A stretch of DNA of 64,000 nucleotides. Source: Gordionus sp. m RMFG-2023. Lineage: Eukaryota; Nematomorpha; Gordioida; Chordodea; Parachordodidae. This document shows positions 32,590 to 42,208 of this stretch, piece after piece. The notes under the pieces were generated by a model, which worked only from the letters and a program-made list of their open reading frames with translations, made no database searches and was not told the DNA's origin. Location of the stretch: positions 33,705,366 to 33,769,365 of the forward strand of contig NC_088777.1 in NCBI RefSeq assembly GCF_954871325.1. Direction: 5' to 3'. The translations under genes were made by a program, and so were the position numbers. The first letter of the stretch is position 1. Each line of letters starts with the position of its first letter.

Positions 32590-35553
32590 AGGCTAACATG
32601 TTTAAATAAAATTTTAGTGAAGATGTACCATAGCTAAGTGACAATTGTCATAATCGTTGTTTTTAAAGTTTTTCGAATTTTTCTGATGTAAATGGGCTAA
32701 AATAAGCATTGCTAACATGTTTAAATGAAATTTAGGTGAAAATGTACCATAGATAAGTGACAATTGTCATAATCGTTGTTTTTAAAGTTTTTCTAATTTT
32801 TTTGATGTAAATGGGCTAAAATAAGCATTGCTAACATGTTTAAATAAAATTTTAGTGAAAATGTACCATAGATAAGTGACAATTGTCATAATCGTTGTTT
32901 TTAAAGTTTTTCGAATTTTTTTGACGTAAATGGGCTAAAAAAGGCATTGCTAACATGTTTAAATAAAATTTAGTGAAGATGTACCCTAGATAAGTGACAA
33001 TTGTCATAATCGTTGTTTTTAAAGTTTTTCGAATTTTTATGACGTAAATGGGCTAAAATAAGGATTGCTAACATGTTTAAATAAAATTTTAGTGAAAATG
33101 TACCCTTGATAAGTGACAATTGTCATAATCGTTGTTTTTAAAGTTTTTCGAATTTTTTTGATGTAAATGGGCTAAAATAAGTATTGCTAATATGTTTAAA
33201 TGAAATTTTAGTGAAAATGTACCCTTGATAAGGGACAATTGTCATAATCGTTGTTTTTAAAGTTTTTCGAATTTTTTTGATGTAAATGGGCTAAAATAAG
33301 CATTGCTAACATGTTTATATGAAATTTTAGTGAAAATGTACCATAGATAAGTAACAATTGTCATAATCGTTGTTTTTAAAGTTTTTCGAATTTTTTTGAT
33401 GTAAATGGGCTAAAATAAGCATTGCTAACATGTTTAAATAAAATTTTAGTGAAAATGTACCCTTGATAAGTGACAATTGTCATAATCGTTGTTTTTAAAG
33501 TTTTTCGAATTTTTTTGATGTAAATGGGCTAAAATAAGTATTGCTAATATGTTTAAATGAAATTTTAGTGAAAATGTACCCTTGATAAGTGACAATTGTC
33601 ATAATCGTTGTTTTTAAAGTTTTTCGAATTTTTTTGATGTAAATGGGCTAAAGTATTGCTAATATGTTTAAATGAAATTTTAGTGAAAATGTACCCTTGA
33701 TAAGTGACAATTGTCATAATCGTTGTTTTTAAAGTTTTTCGAATTTTTTTGATGTAAATGGGCTAAAATAAGCATTGCTAACATGTTTAAATGAAATTTT
33801 AGTGAAAATGTACCATAGATAAGTAACAATTGTCATAATCGTTGTTTTTAAAGTTTTTCGAATTTTTTTGATGTAAATGGGCTAAAATAAGCATTGCTAA
33901 CATGTTTAAATAAAATTTCAGTGAAAATGTACTATTGATAAGTGACAATTGTCATAATCGTTGTTTTTAAAGTTTTTCGAATTTTTTTGATGTAAATGGG
34001 CTAAAATAAGCATTGCTAATATGTTTAAATAAAATTTCAGTGAAAATGTACCCTTGATAAGTGACAATTGTCATAATCGTTGTTTTTAAAGATTTTCGAA
34101 TTTTTTTGATGTAAATGGGCTAAAATAAGCATTGCTAACATTAAATGAAATTTTAGTGAAAATGTACCATAGATAAGTAACAATTGTCATAATCGTTGTT
34201 TTTAAAGTTTTTCGAATTTTTTTGATGTAAATGGGCTAAAATAAGCATTGCTAACATGTTTAAATGAAATTTTAGTGAAAATGTACCATAGATAAGTAAC
34301 AATTGTCATAATCGTTATTTTTAAAGTTTTTCGAATTTTTTTGATGTAAATGGGCTAAAATAAGCATTGCTAACATGTTTAAATGAAATTTTGGTGAAAA
34401 TGTATCTTTGATAAGTGACAATTGTCATCATCGTTGTTTTTAAAGTTTTTCGAATTTTTTAAATGGGCTAAAATAAGCATTGCTATCATGTTTAAATAAA
34501 ATTTTAGTGAAAATGTACCCTTGATAAGTGACAATTGTCATAATCGTTGTTTTTAAAGTTTTTCGAATTTTTTTGATGTAAATGGGCTAAAATAAGCATT
34601 GCTAACATGTTTAAATGAAATTTTAGTGAAAATGTACCATAGATAAGTAACAATTGTCATAATCGTTGTTTTTAAAGTTTTTCGAATTTTTTTGATGTAA
34701 ATGGGCTAAAATAAGCATTGCTAACATGTAAAATTTCAGTGAAAATGTACCCTTGATAAGTGACAATTGTCATAATCGTTGTTTTTAAAGATTTTCGAAT
34801 TTTTTTGATGTAAATGGGCTAAAATAAGCATTGCTAACATTAAATGAAATTTTAGTGAAAATGTACCATAGATAAGTAACAATTGTCATAATCGTTGTTT
34901 TTAAAGTTTTTCGAATTTTTTTGATGTAAATGGGCTAAAATAAGCATTGCTAACATGTTTAAATGAAATTTTAGTGAAAATGTACCATAGATAAGTAACA
35001 ATTGTCATAATCGTTATTTTTAAAGTTTTTCGAATTTTTTTGATGTAAATGGGCTAAAATAAGCATTGCTAACATATTTAAATGAAATTTTGGTGAAAAT
35101 GTATCTTTGATAAGTGACAATTGTCATAATCGTTGTTTTTAAAGTTTTTCGAATTTTTTAAATGGGCTAAAATAAGCATTGCTATCATGTTTAAATAAAA
35201 TTTTAGTGAAAATGTACCCTTGATAAGTAACAATTGTCATAATCGTTGTTTTTAAAGTTTTTCGAATTTTTTTGATGTAAATGGGCTAAAATAAGCATTG
35301 CTAACATGTTTAAATGAAATTTTAGTGAAAATGTACCCTTGATAAGTGACAATTGTCATAATCGTTGTTTTTAAAGTTTTTCGAATTTTTTTGATGTAAA
35401 TGGGCTAAAATAAGCATTGCTAACATGTTTAAATGAAATTTTAGTGAAAATGTACCCTTGATAAGTGACAATTGTCATAATCGTTGTTTTAAAGTTTTTC
35501 AAATTTTTTTGATGTAAATGGGCTAAAATAAGCATTGCTAACATGTTTAAATA
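32590..35553. repeat. 119-bp satellite array, left arm
   Basis: About 25 head-to-tail copies of a roughly 119-bp unit. Each contains the palindrome GACAATTGTC, then ATAATCGTTGTTTTTAAAG, TTTTTCGAATTTTTTTGATG, TAAATGGGCTAAAATAAGCA and TTGCTAACATGTTTAAAT. Copies differ by a few bases; two main versions end in CCATAGATAAGTAAC or CCCTTGATAAGTGAC. A block of about six units is itself duplicated with a period of 699 bp: diagnostic changes near 34091 recur at 34790 and those near 34482 recur at 35181. Confidence 0.97.
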
Positions 35554-35876
35554 GGGGAGACCGGGGTAAAACGATAGGCATTTTGCATATTTACCATAAA
35601 AATTTTAAACAAGAGTCAAACACAACAAATTATAGATCAATGTGTAGCCCCATCTCTCTTCTACAAGATAAAAAAAAGTGTAGCCCTCTACCTATAATAT
35701 TTTAGGAGCTATGATTAGTTATGTAAAACTACTCATTTTCGCCATTTTACCCTGGGTACAGGGTAAAATGGATAAGCACTAGGGTAAAGTGGTTAAAATA
35801 ATATTTGACACATATTTATTGTTTTATTTAACAAATATTACAAATTTAAGATTTATTTATGATTTTTATTTAAAAA

Positions 35877-36499
35877 CTAATCGATACAATAAGGACATGT
35901 AAAATAATTATCATAATTAGCACATTTAGAATGTGCCCATTCAAGGCACATTGTACATTTTAGCCATTCATCGCCCTCGCGACTATTTTTATAGTTTTTA
36001 TTACAAATAACACATACACAATTATTTTTTGATATCTTTTTTTTCTCTGAATTAATAATTTTTTTTTATAAGGTGTAGATGTTAATATTTCTGAATTCTT
36101 TTTTTTAGATATTTTATCCGATGAAATATTGAATAATTTTGGAATAGGTATTATAGATGAAGGATTGAATACTTTATTATAATTTTTTGAGCATGATGGT
36201 AACATATCATGATAAGGTTCATCAATATCATCTGGAACATTTTCGTTCAATAATATAGATAAATCACTATCATTATTTTGAGTCACTGTAATATTTTCAT
36301 CATTATTTTCAAATTCAATATTTGAGTTAGCATTTGAATTATTACAGCAGATATAATCTTGTTCTGTAAATATATTTGGGTTTAAAGGAAATATGCCACA
36401 TGCTAAGAATCCATTTAATATATTTTTTGATGTCACTGCCCTTGGTATTTCATTTTTTAACACTCCTGGAATATCATAAATCTGAAATTGTTGCCCCAC
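35877..36499 (-). pseudogene. pogo transposase carboxy-terminal part with PHD-like finger
   Basis: Begins in the segment following the DDE domain (QIYDIPGVLKNEIPRAVTSK, then GFLACGIFPLNPNIFTEQDY). It continues through an acidic and lysine-rich linker and, after a one-base frame change in a T-run near 36060, ends in a PHD-like finger with C-x2-C, C-x2-C, H-x3-C and C-x2-C before TAG at 35877-35879. PHD-like tails are known from other pogo-type proteins. Confidence 0.75.
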
Positions 36500-36508
36500 A
36501 TGATTTTT

Positions 36509-36840
36509 AGATTGAGCATTATTAAAATTATGAAATACAATATAATTTCAATTGAGCATTTTTATTAAAGTTACCAAATTAATAATATTTAGATTGAGCA
36601 TTATTAAAATTATGAAATACAATATAATTTCAATTGAGCATTTTTATTAAAGTTACCAAATTAATAATATTTAGATTGAGCATTATTAAAATTATGAAAT
36701 ACAATATAATTTCAATTGAGCATTTTTAAATTAATATTGATATTTAGATTGAGCATTATTAAAATTATGAAATACAATATAATTTCAATTGAGCATTTTT
36801 ATTAAAGTTACCAAATTAATATTGATATTTAAATTGAGTT
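36509..36840. repeat. 82-bp minisatellite inside the pogo element
   Basis: Four copies, with starts near 36509, 36591, 36673 and 36745, plus a partial one at 36831. Each contains AGATTGAGCATTATTAAAATT and its near inverted partner AATTTCAATTGAGCAT. It lies exactly where the catalytic domain should be. Confidence 0.85.
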
Positions 36841-37152
36841 ATTAAAATTATGAAATACAATATAATACAAACAATATAATTTAATTACTTGTTTAGGCGT
36901 TAATCCCATAAATGACCTACTTGCTTCTAATATGTAGTCACACAATCTAGATTCTTCTTCATTTGTAAATATTTGTTTATGATGATCTGAACTTTTAATA
37001 CCAATTTTACATCTCCTTCTCAACGTTGTATAAGGTATGTTAAATTTTTTAGCAGACAAATTTAATGAAGTATTATTTGTTATTTTATATTTTATGGCTT
37101 CATTTATTATATTTACATCTCTGTATATGGTTTTTCTTTTATAATTTCTCAT
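36829..37152 (-). pseudogene. pogo transposase amino-terminal DNA-binding domain
   Basis: Starts at 37152 with MRNYKRKTIYRDVNIINEAI. A psq-type helix-turn-helix (SAKKFNIPYTTLRRRCK) is followed by the first part of a CENP-B-type domain (IFTNEEESRLCDYILEASRS). After LTPKQVIKLYC the frame runs into minisatellite sequence. Confidence 0.8.
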
Positions 37153-37615
37153 TATTTGGTTGATCCAATAAAAATTATAATAAATAAATTAATGAAAAAT
37201 TAATGTGAATAATTTTATATTTTAACCGTTTTACCCATAACAGCTTTACCCCTAGGTGACATATATTATAAATATCGTTATTGCGTGACTTCTAATATAG
37301 CTAAAGATGTCAGATAAATTTTATTTTATAGCTAATACATTAAGGAACATGTGTGCCAAATTTTGAATCCTGAGGATATGTAAATTTTACTAAAAGCAAA
37401 ATATACTAGAGAATGATTTTTATATTTTTTGGGTAAAAAACAGTTTTTTGACAAAATATATAAAACCAGGTAAGTTTTTTAAAAGATGAACATAGGTAAG
37501 AAATTAGATATAAAAATACATCTTCACACCAAATTTAAGGTCTTTATACTCAATGGTTAAAAAGTTATTCGCGTTAACATTGTTACCCCGTCAATCGCTT
37601 TACCCCGGTCTCCCC

Positions 37616-37883
37616 TAAAATTTCAGTGAAAATGTACCCTTGATAAGTGACAATTGTCATAATCGTTGTTTTTAAAGTTTTTCGAATTTTTTTGATGTAA
37701 ATGGGCTAAAATAAGCATTGCTAACATGTTTAAATGAAATTTTAGTGAAAATGTACCTTTGATAAGTGACAATTGTCATAATCGTTGTTTTTAAAGTTTT
37801 TAGAATTTTTTTGATGTAAATGGGCTAAAATAAGCATTGCTAACATGTTTAAATAAAATTTTAGTGAAGATGTACCCTAGATA
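37616..37883. repeat. 119-bp satellite array, left arm, continued
   Basis: Slightly more than two satellite units on the far side of the pogo element, in phase with the array before it. The last unit stops within GTACCCTAGATA, where the central hAT sequence begins. Confidence 0.95.
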
Positions 37884-39632
37884 CAGCGTTTCCCATTCAA
37901 AATAAGAAAATCTTAATATTTTTTTAATTTTTGACAATTTTTCTTTGACTTTTATTTATTTTAGTTATTCCTTTTTAATTTATTTCTAAATTTTTGCGAT
38001 TTCATAACGTTTTTTTTCTTACTGTATCTTTTCTCAAATTATTTCTAACCTTTTGTGATTTTCTTTACTTTTATTTTTCATACTATATCTTCTCTCAATT
38101 TATTTTTTTTCAATTTATAAATTTAGGTCCATTTTTTTAACAATTTATTTTTTTCATCATACATACAGATATAATATTCTTTTTATGATTTATACATTTT
38201 AATCTTTTGCATATATTTTAACCTTTTCAATCTGGTCTTTTTTAATCTTTATTTTTTTGAGCATTTATCTATTTTTTCTTCTCATTTTTGATAATTATTT
38301 TTTGAAATTATATTTAATGTTTTTGGCAGACAATATAACAATTGCTAAATTATAAATTAATCGTTTGGTTTACCTTAGCTGTAATACCAAACGATATTTA
38401 AATTAATAAAATATAATCATTTTTAAATTCTTATTTTTAAAACACATTAGAAAATTTTTATTATATAAAACATTAGGGAAGACAGACTAAATAAAAAAAT
38501 TTTTAAGTATATTTCCATGGATTTTAATTCGAGTTATTTATATTCAGTTCTACAATCATCACAGTCCCAACAAGAAATTACAGGGATAGAGGTAAACTAT
38601 ATGTATATTTAATATTGAAGATGAGTTTTTTTACATAATTTTGCTAAAATTTATCAATATGATTTTTTTTAATTTGATAATTATAATAATTTAGATTTCG
38701 AAGTTAATTTGAATCTGCTTATTATTTTATTTAATCAACTAGCAATCCTGCTGCTCTTATTTATATTTAATTGAGGTTTTAACAATAGAATTAATACCCA
38801 ATATTCTAATTGGCTCAGCATCCGATTAGTGAAATTTTTTATTCCATCTCTCATAATTTTAGAGGAATATAAATAAATATTTCTTTAAATTTTATTATTA
38901 ATCTTTTAAAAATTGAATGAGCCTATTCTTATTTGAAACTATAAATTTTTCAAACCACGCCAGGCACGAATTATTTTTTAAAAAAATTATTTATTTTATA
39001 TAGACCCATACTGACACTGAGTTTAGATGTAGTTCAATGTTGGAAATGGATAGGGAAAATTTTATAAATATTTCTGATAATTCTAATATTAAAAATTATT
39101 TTCTCCATACTCCCCAAAAAACGCATAGGAAATGTTCCTTATGCCAAAAGATGTATAGAGTGAGTACAGCGACAAGTATATTTTTTTAAATAATCATTCA
39201 TAATTTTTACCTATATTTTATGTGTATTAATTCAATAAAAGTACCAAATTAAAATCAGTTGTTTAATAACCCCTTAAAAATTTAACGCGATATCTATCAT
39301 AATGCGCTATTAGCTATTATTTTTTTTATAAGCAGCTTTGGCTAATTTTAGGTTACTTTTTATAAAAAAAATTTAGAGATAAATTTGTTTTATTTTTTAC
39401 TTATAATGAAATTGCATAATTTAATATATGTAAAAGTAGGATTTTCTATTATATTAATATCCTTTATTTTAAAATAAATTATCAGTGATAGTATTTTTTA
39501 TGCTAATACCTAACACTACCAAAATGATAACCCGTTACTTTAACAACTGATTAAAATAACTAATTTTAATTTAAAAGGCTTTTCCACATTATCTACACCT
39601 TCATTAGATGAATCTACTTCTAATATAATATC

Positions 39633-40229
39633 TAGACCTGTGCGCCGATGTCGCAATCTACCGCGGCGATTTATAATTTTTTCATCGAGGTTCTGCGGCG
39701 TGCAGATTATGCCACCGCCTACTAAATTGTCGGCGACGGTGGAACGAAATTTATTTAAAAAGTTTTTTTAATGAATTTAATTTATAAAACAATGAATTAC
39801 ATTTTTTTATAATTTATTTGGGCGTTCTTTTTTAACATATTGTTTATATGGTTTAATTCATTTTTTCAACTATTTCCTGTCTCACACCAATTTACATTTA
39901 TGTAATTTCTATTCTGACGAGAAATAATTATCTTATATTTCTTGGACAATTAATTTTTTAATAATCATTTTATTTAAATTTTAAAACTTTAGAAAATCAG
40001 TTATTCCTTCATTGTTTATAGAATCAAATGACATTAAATCTTTACGGCAAAAACATTATCGCCCAGGGATGCGAACCCGGCAAAATTTTTGCAATTCTTG
40101 TTTTCGCCCCATTAGATTTCAAATTTATTTTATAAATTAAATAGATATTTAAAAAACATAAAATTAAAGCTTGAATAAAATCGACGGCTGTTCCGGCGTA
40201 AATAAAATTAACGGCCGGGTACAGGTCTA
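39633..40229. mobile_element. 597-bp hAT-type MITE with TAGACCTGT ends
   Basis: Ends TAGACCTGTGCGCCG and CGGCCGGGTACAGGTCTA are inverted copies. The flanks ATAATATC (39625-39632) and ATTAAATC (40230-40237) match at 6 of 8 positions. GC-rich margins (ACCGCGGCG and ATCGACGGCTG) enclose an AT-rich centre. It lies in the second intron of the central transposase gene. Confidence 0.75.
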
Positions 40230-40344
40230 ATTAAATCAGAATAGATTTATCTACCATCTTTATCTTTAATATTTGGAAAATTTCATTTTTTTCTCCCCAT
40301 TCAGATTTTATATTTATCTTTAATTACTTATATAATAATTTTAG

Positions 40345-40742
40345 CAAATTTACGAAGGCATATGAAGTCTATGCATCCTGAAGCTTTATCCACCAATTTT
40401 ATTGCAATTCCTGATTCGTTCGGAGCCAGAAAACTATCTGATACCGAAAATCTTTATATGAATAAATTAATATTAAGATGCCTTATAAGGAATAACATAT
40501 CTTTCAATATTTTGGAGAGCGAAACCTTTAAGGATATTTTTAAATATGCAAATAAAAATATAAAGATAGTTTGTCGCCAAACTGCAAAAAGGTATTTATC
40601 GAATATATTCTTAAGTGCCAAAGATGGCATAATTAAAATTTTAAGTAATGTCACGGGATTAGTTTCTCTAACCACGGATATATGGTCACAAAATTCCATA
40701 TCATATTGTGCGATTACCGTATATTTTATTGACGAATTCTGA
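40345..40742 (+). pseudogene. hAT transposase third exon, BED end to catalytic start
   Basis: The BED finger's histidine half (RRHMKSMHP) is followed by a helical region and LTTDIWSQNSISYCAITVYF, where TTDIW marks the first catalytic strand of hAT transposases. The open frame stops at TGA 40740. Compare TDIWTDDYKI in the separate hAT at 42209-44366. Confidence 0.8.
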
Positions 40743-40850
40743 ATATTAAAAAATTTTTTGCTAGATATTCTAGAGTTTCCCTATCCTCACATAGGTGAAA
40801 ATATTTGTGAGCTAATTATAGAATCTAATGAGAACTTTAAAATAGAAAAA

Positions 40851-41830
40851 AAAATTCGAAAAACTTTAAAAACAACGATTATGACAATTGTCACTTATCA
40901 AAGGTACATTTTCACTAAAATTTCATTTAAACATGTTAGCAATGCTTATTTTAGCCCATTTATATCAAAAAAATTCGAAAAACTTTAAAAACAACGATTA
41001 TGACAATTGTTACTTATCTATGGTACATTTTCACTAAAATTTCATTTAAACATGTTAGCAATGCTTATTTTAGCCCATTTATATCAAAAAAATTCGAAAA
41101 ACTTTAAAAACAACGATTATGACAATTGTTACTTATCTATGGTACATTTTCACTAAAATTTCATTTAAACATGTTAGCAATGCTTATTTTAGCCCATTTA
41201 CATCAAAAAAATTTGAAAAACTTTAAAAACAACGATTATGACAATTGTCACTTATCTATGGTACATTTTCACTAAAATTTCATTTAAACATGTTAGCAAT
41301 TCTTATTTTAGCCCATTTACATCAAAAAAATTCGAAAAACTTTAAAAACAACGATTATGACAATTGTCACTTAGCTATGGTACATTTTCACTAAAATTTC
41401 ATTTAAACATGTTAGCAATGCTTATTTTAGCCCATTTACATCAAAAAAATTCGAAAAACTTTAAAAACAACGATTATGACAATTGTCACTTAGCTATGGT
41501 AATTTTCACTAAAATTTCATTTAAACATGTTAGCAATGCTTATTTTAGCCCATTTACATCAAAAAAAATTGAAAAACTTTAAAAACAACGATTATGACAA
41601 TTGTCACTTAGCTATGGTACATTTTCACTAAAATTTCATTTAAACATGTTAGCAATGCTTATTTTAGCCCATTTACATCAGAAAAATTCGAAAAACTTTA
41701 AAAACAACGATTATGACAATTGTCACTTAGCTATGGTACATCTTCACTAAATTTTATTTAAACATGTTAGCCTTAGCAATACTTATTTTAACCCATTTAT
41801 GCCAAAAAAATACGAAAAACTAAAACAACA
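40851..41830. repeat. 119-bp satellite array, right arm (inverted)
   Basis: About eight units of the same satellite in reverse orientation relative to the left arm, ending in the unique 130-bp arm segment. The junction with the hAT coding sequence is at an A-run followed by AATTCG, leaving a few bases of shared sequence. The small open frames here are by-products. Confidence 0.95.
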
Positions 41831-41914
41831 TATTCTTATTATAATTTTGTTCACATAAATCATTTCCCCAAAATTTAGCAATTTACCAGATTTTATAAAA
41901 AAACAAAAAAATTG

Positions 41915-42010
41915 AGCAGACCCAACGAGCCGACTACATGAGCCGACTAAGCGAGCCGACTACACGAGCCGACTAAGCGAGCCGACTAAGTGAGCCGACC
42001 AATGCAGCTC
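41915..42010. repeat. 13-bp minisatellite, right arm (inverted)
   Basis: About six copies of GAGCCGACTAAGC-type units, the inverted counterpart of 32327-32450, with fewer copies and different variants. Confidence 0.9.
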
Positions 42011-42208
42011 ATTTAGTCGACTCGAGTCAAAGTCGTTTTATCGACTAGAAACTAGGCTTGAGTCGCAGCTAAGTCGACTCGGCTTAGCCGTTTAACAACA
42101 CTAATTTTTATCTTTACAATGTTATGTACATTTACATTTTTACAATACTTAATAAAAAATCTTAAATTCATTCTTGTAAATAATTATAACAAAATTTGAT
42201 ATAGAAAG

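Larger units (their letters stand above)
35554..37615 (-). mobile_element. pogo-type DNA transposon, catalytic core missing
   Basis: Ends GGGGAGACCGGGGTAAAACG and GCTTTACCCCGGTCTCCCC are inverted copies, flanked by TA on both sides (35552-35553, 37616-37617), typical of Tc1/mariner-pogo. It is inserted in a satellite unit, which continues on the far side. The minus-strand coding remnants are, first, an amino-terminal helix-turn-helix of the psq/CENP-B kind (36829-37152: MRNYKRKTIYRDVN, LSAKKFNIPYTTLRRR, FTNEEESRL). Second is the region after the DDE domain (35960-36499: FQIYDIPGVLKNEIPRAVTS, FLACGIFPLNPNIF). Third is a PHD-like finger in a neighbouring frame (35877-36045: CVICNK, LKCTMCLEWAHSKC, CPYC). 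The DDE core is absent and its place is taken by an 82-bp minisatellite. Non-autonomous. Confidence 0.88.
37884..40850 (+). mobile_element. Central hAT element with BED-finger transposase gene, 3' truncated
   Basis: Starts with CAGCGTTTCCCATTC, a plausible hAT terminus, directly against a satellite unit. The plus-strand transposase gene has exons 38517-38591 (MDFNSSYLYSVLQSSQ), 39004-39175 and 40345-40850, with GT-AG borders and matching phases. Across the second join the BED finger is completed: KCSLCQKMYRVSTAT, then NLRRHMKSMHPEAL. The third exon gives LVSLTTDIWSQNSISYCAIT, the start of the RNase H-like catalytic domain. One in-frame TGA (40740-40742) replaces the usual tryptophan, and the frame then continues DILEFPYPHIGENICELI. 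At about 40850 it runs into the inverted satellite array, so the rest of the catalytic and dimerisation domains is lost. Confidence 0.75.
32232..42103. mobile_element. 9.9-kb foldback element with satellite arms, hAT-like ends
   Basis: The left end TAGTGTTGTTAAAAAGTCG and right end CGTTTAACAACACTA are inverted copies. The flanks ATTTTATC (32224-32231) and ATTTTTATC (42104-42112) are an 8-bp target duplication with one extra T. From each end inward the arms carry the same order: a terminal block of CGACTCGAGTCG-type palindromes, a 13-bp minisatellite (GTCGGCTCGTGTA type), a 130-bp unique segment with AAATTTTGGGGAAATGATT, and an array of a 119-bp satellite. The left arm is about 5.6 kb including a 2062-bp pogo insertion; the right arm is about 1.25 kb. 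The centre (37884-40850) holds a BED-finger hAT transposase gene. The layout recalls Foldback/Galileo elements of flies, but the 8-bp duplication and terminal sequence point to the hAT superfamily. Whether the central gene belongs to the element or is a later insertion is open. Confidence 0.85.

Noticed and set aside
32590-35553. CRISPR array
   Set aside because: The 119-bp repeats are directly adjacent with no unique spacers, and the DNA is eukaryotic.
41364-41582. Open frames across the right satellite array
   Set aside because: A 119-bp unit is not a multiple of three and the frames merely read through unit variants. The same peptides appear in shifted copies.
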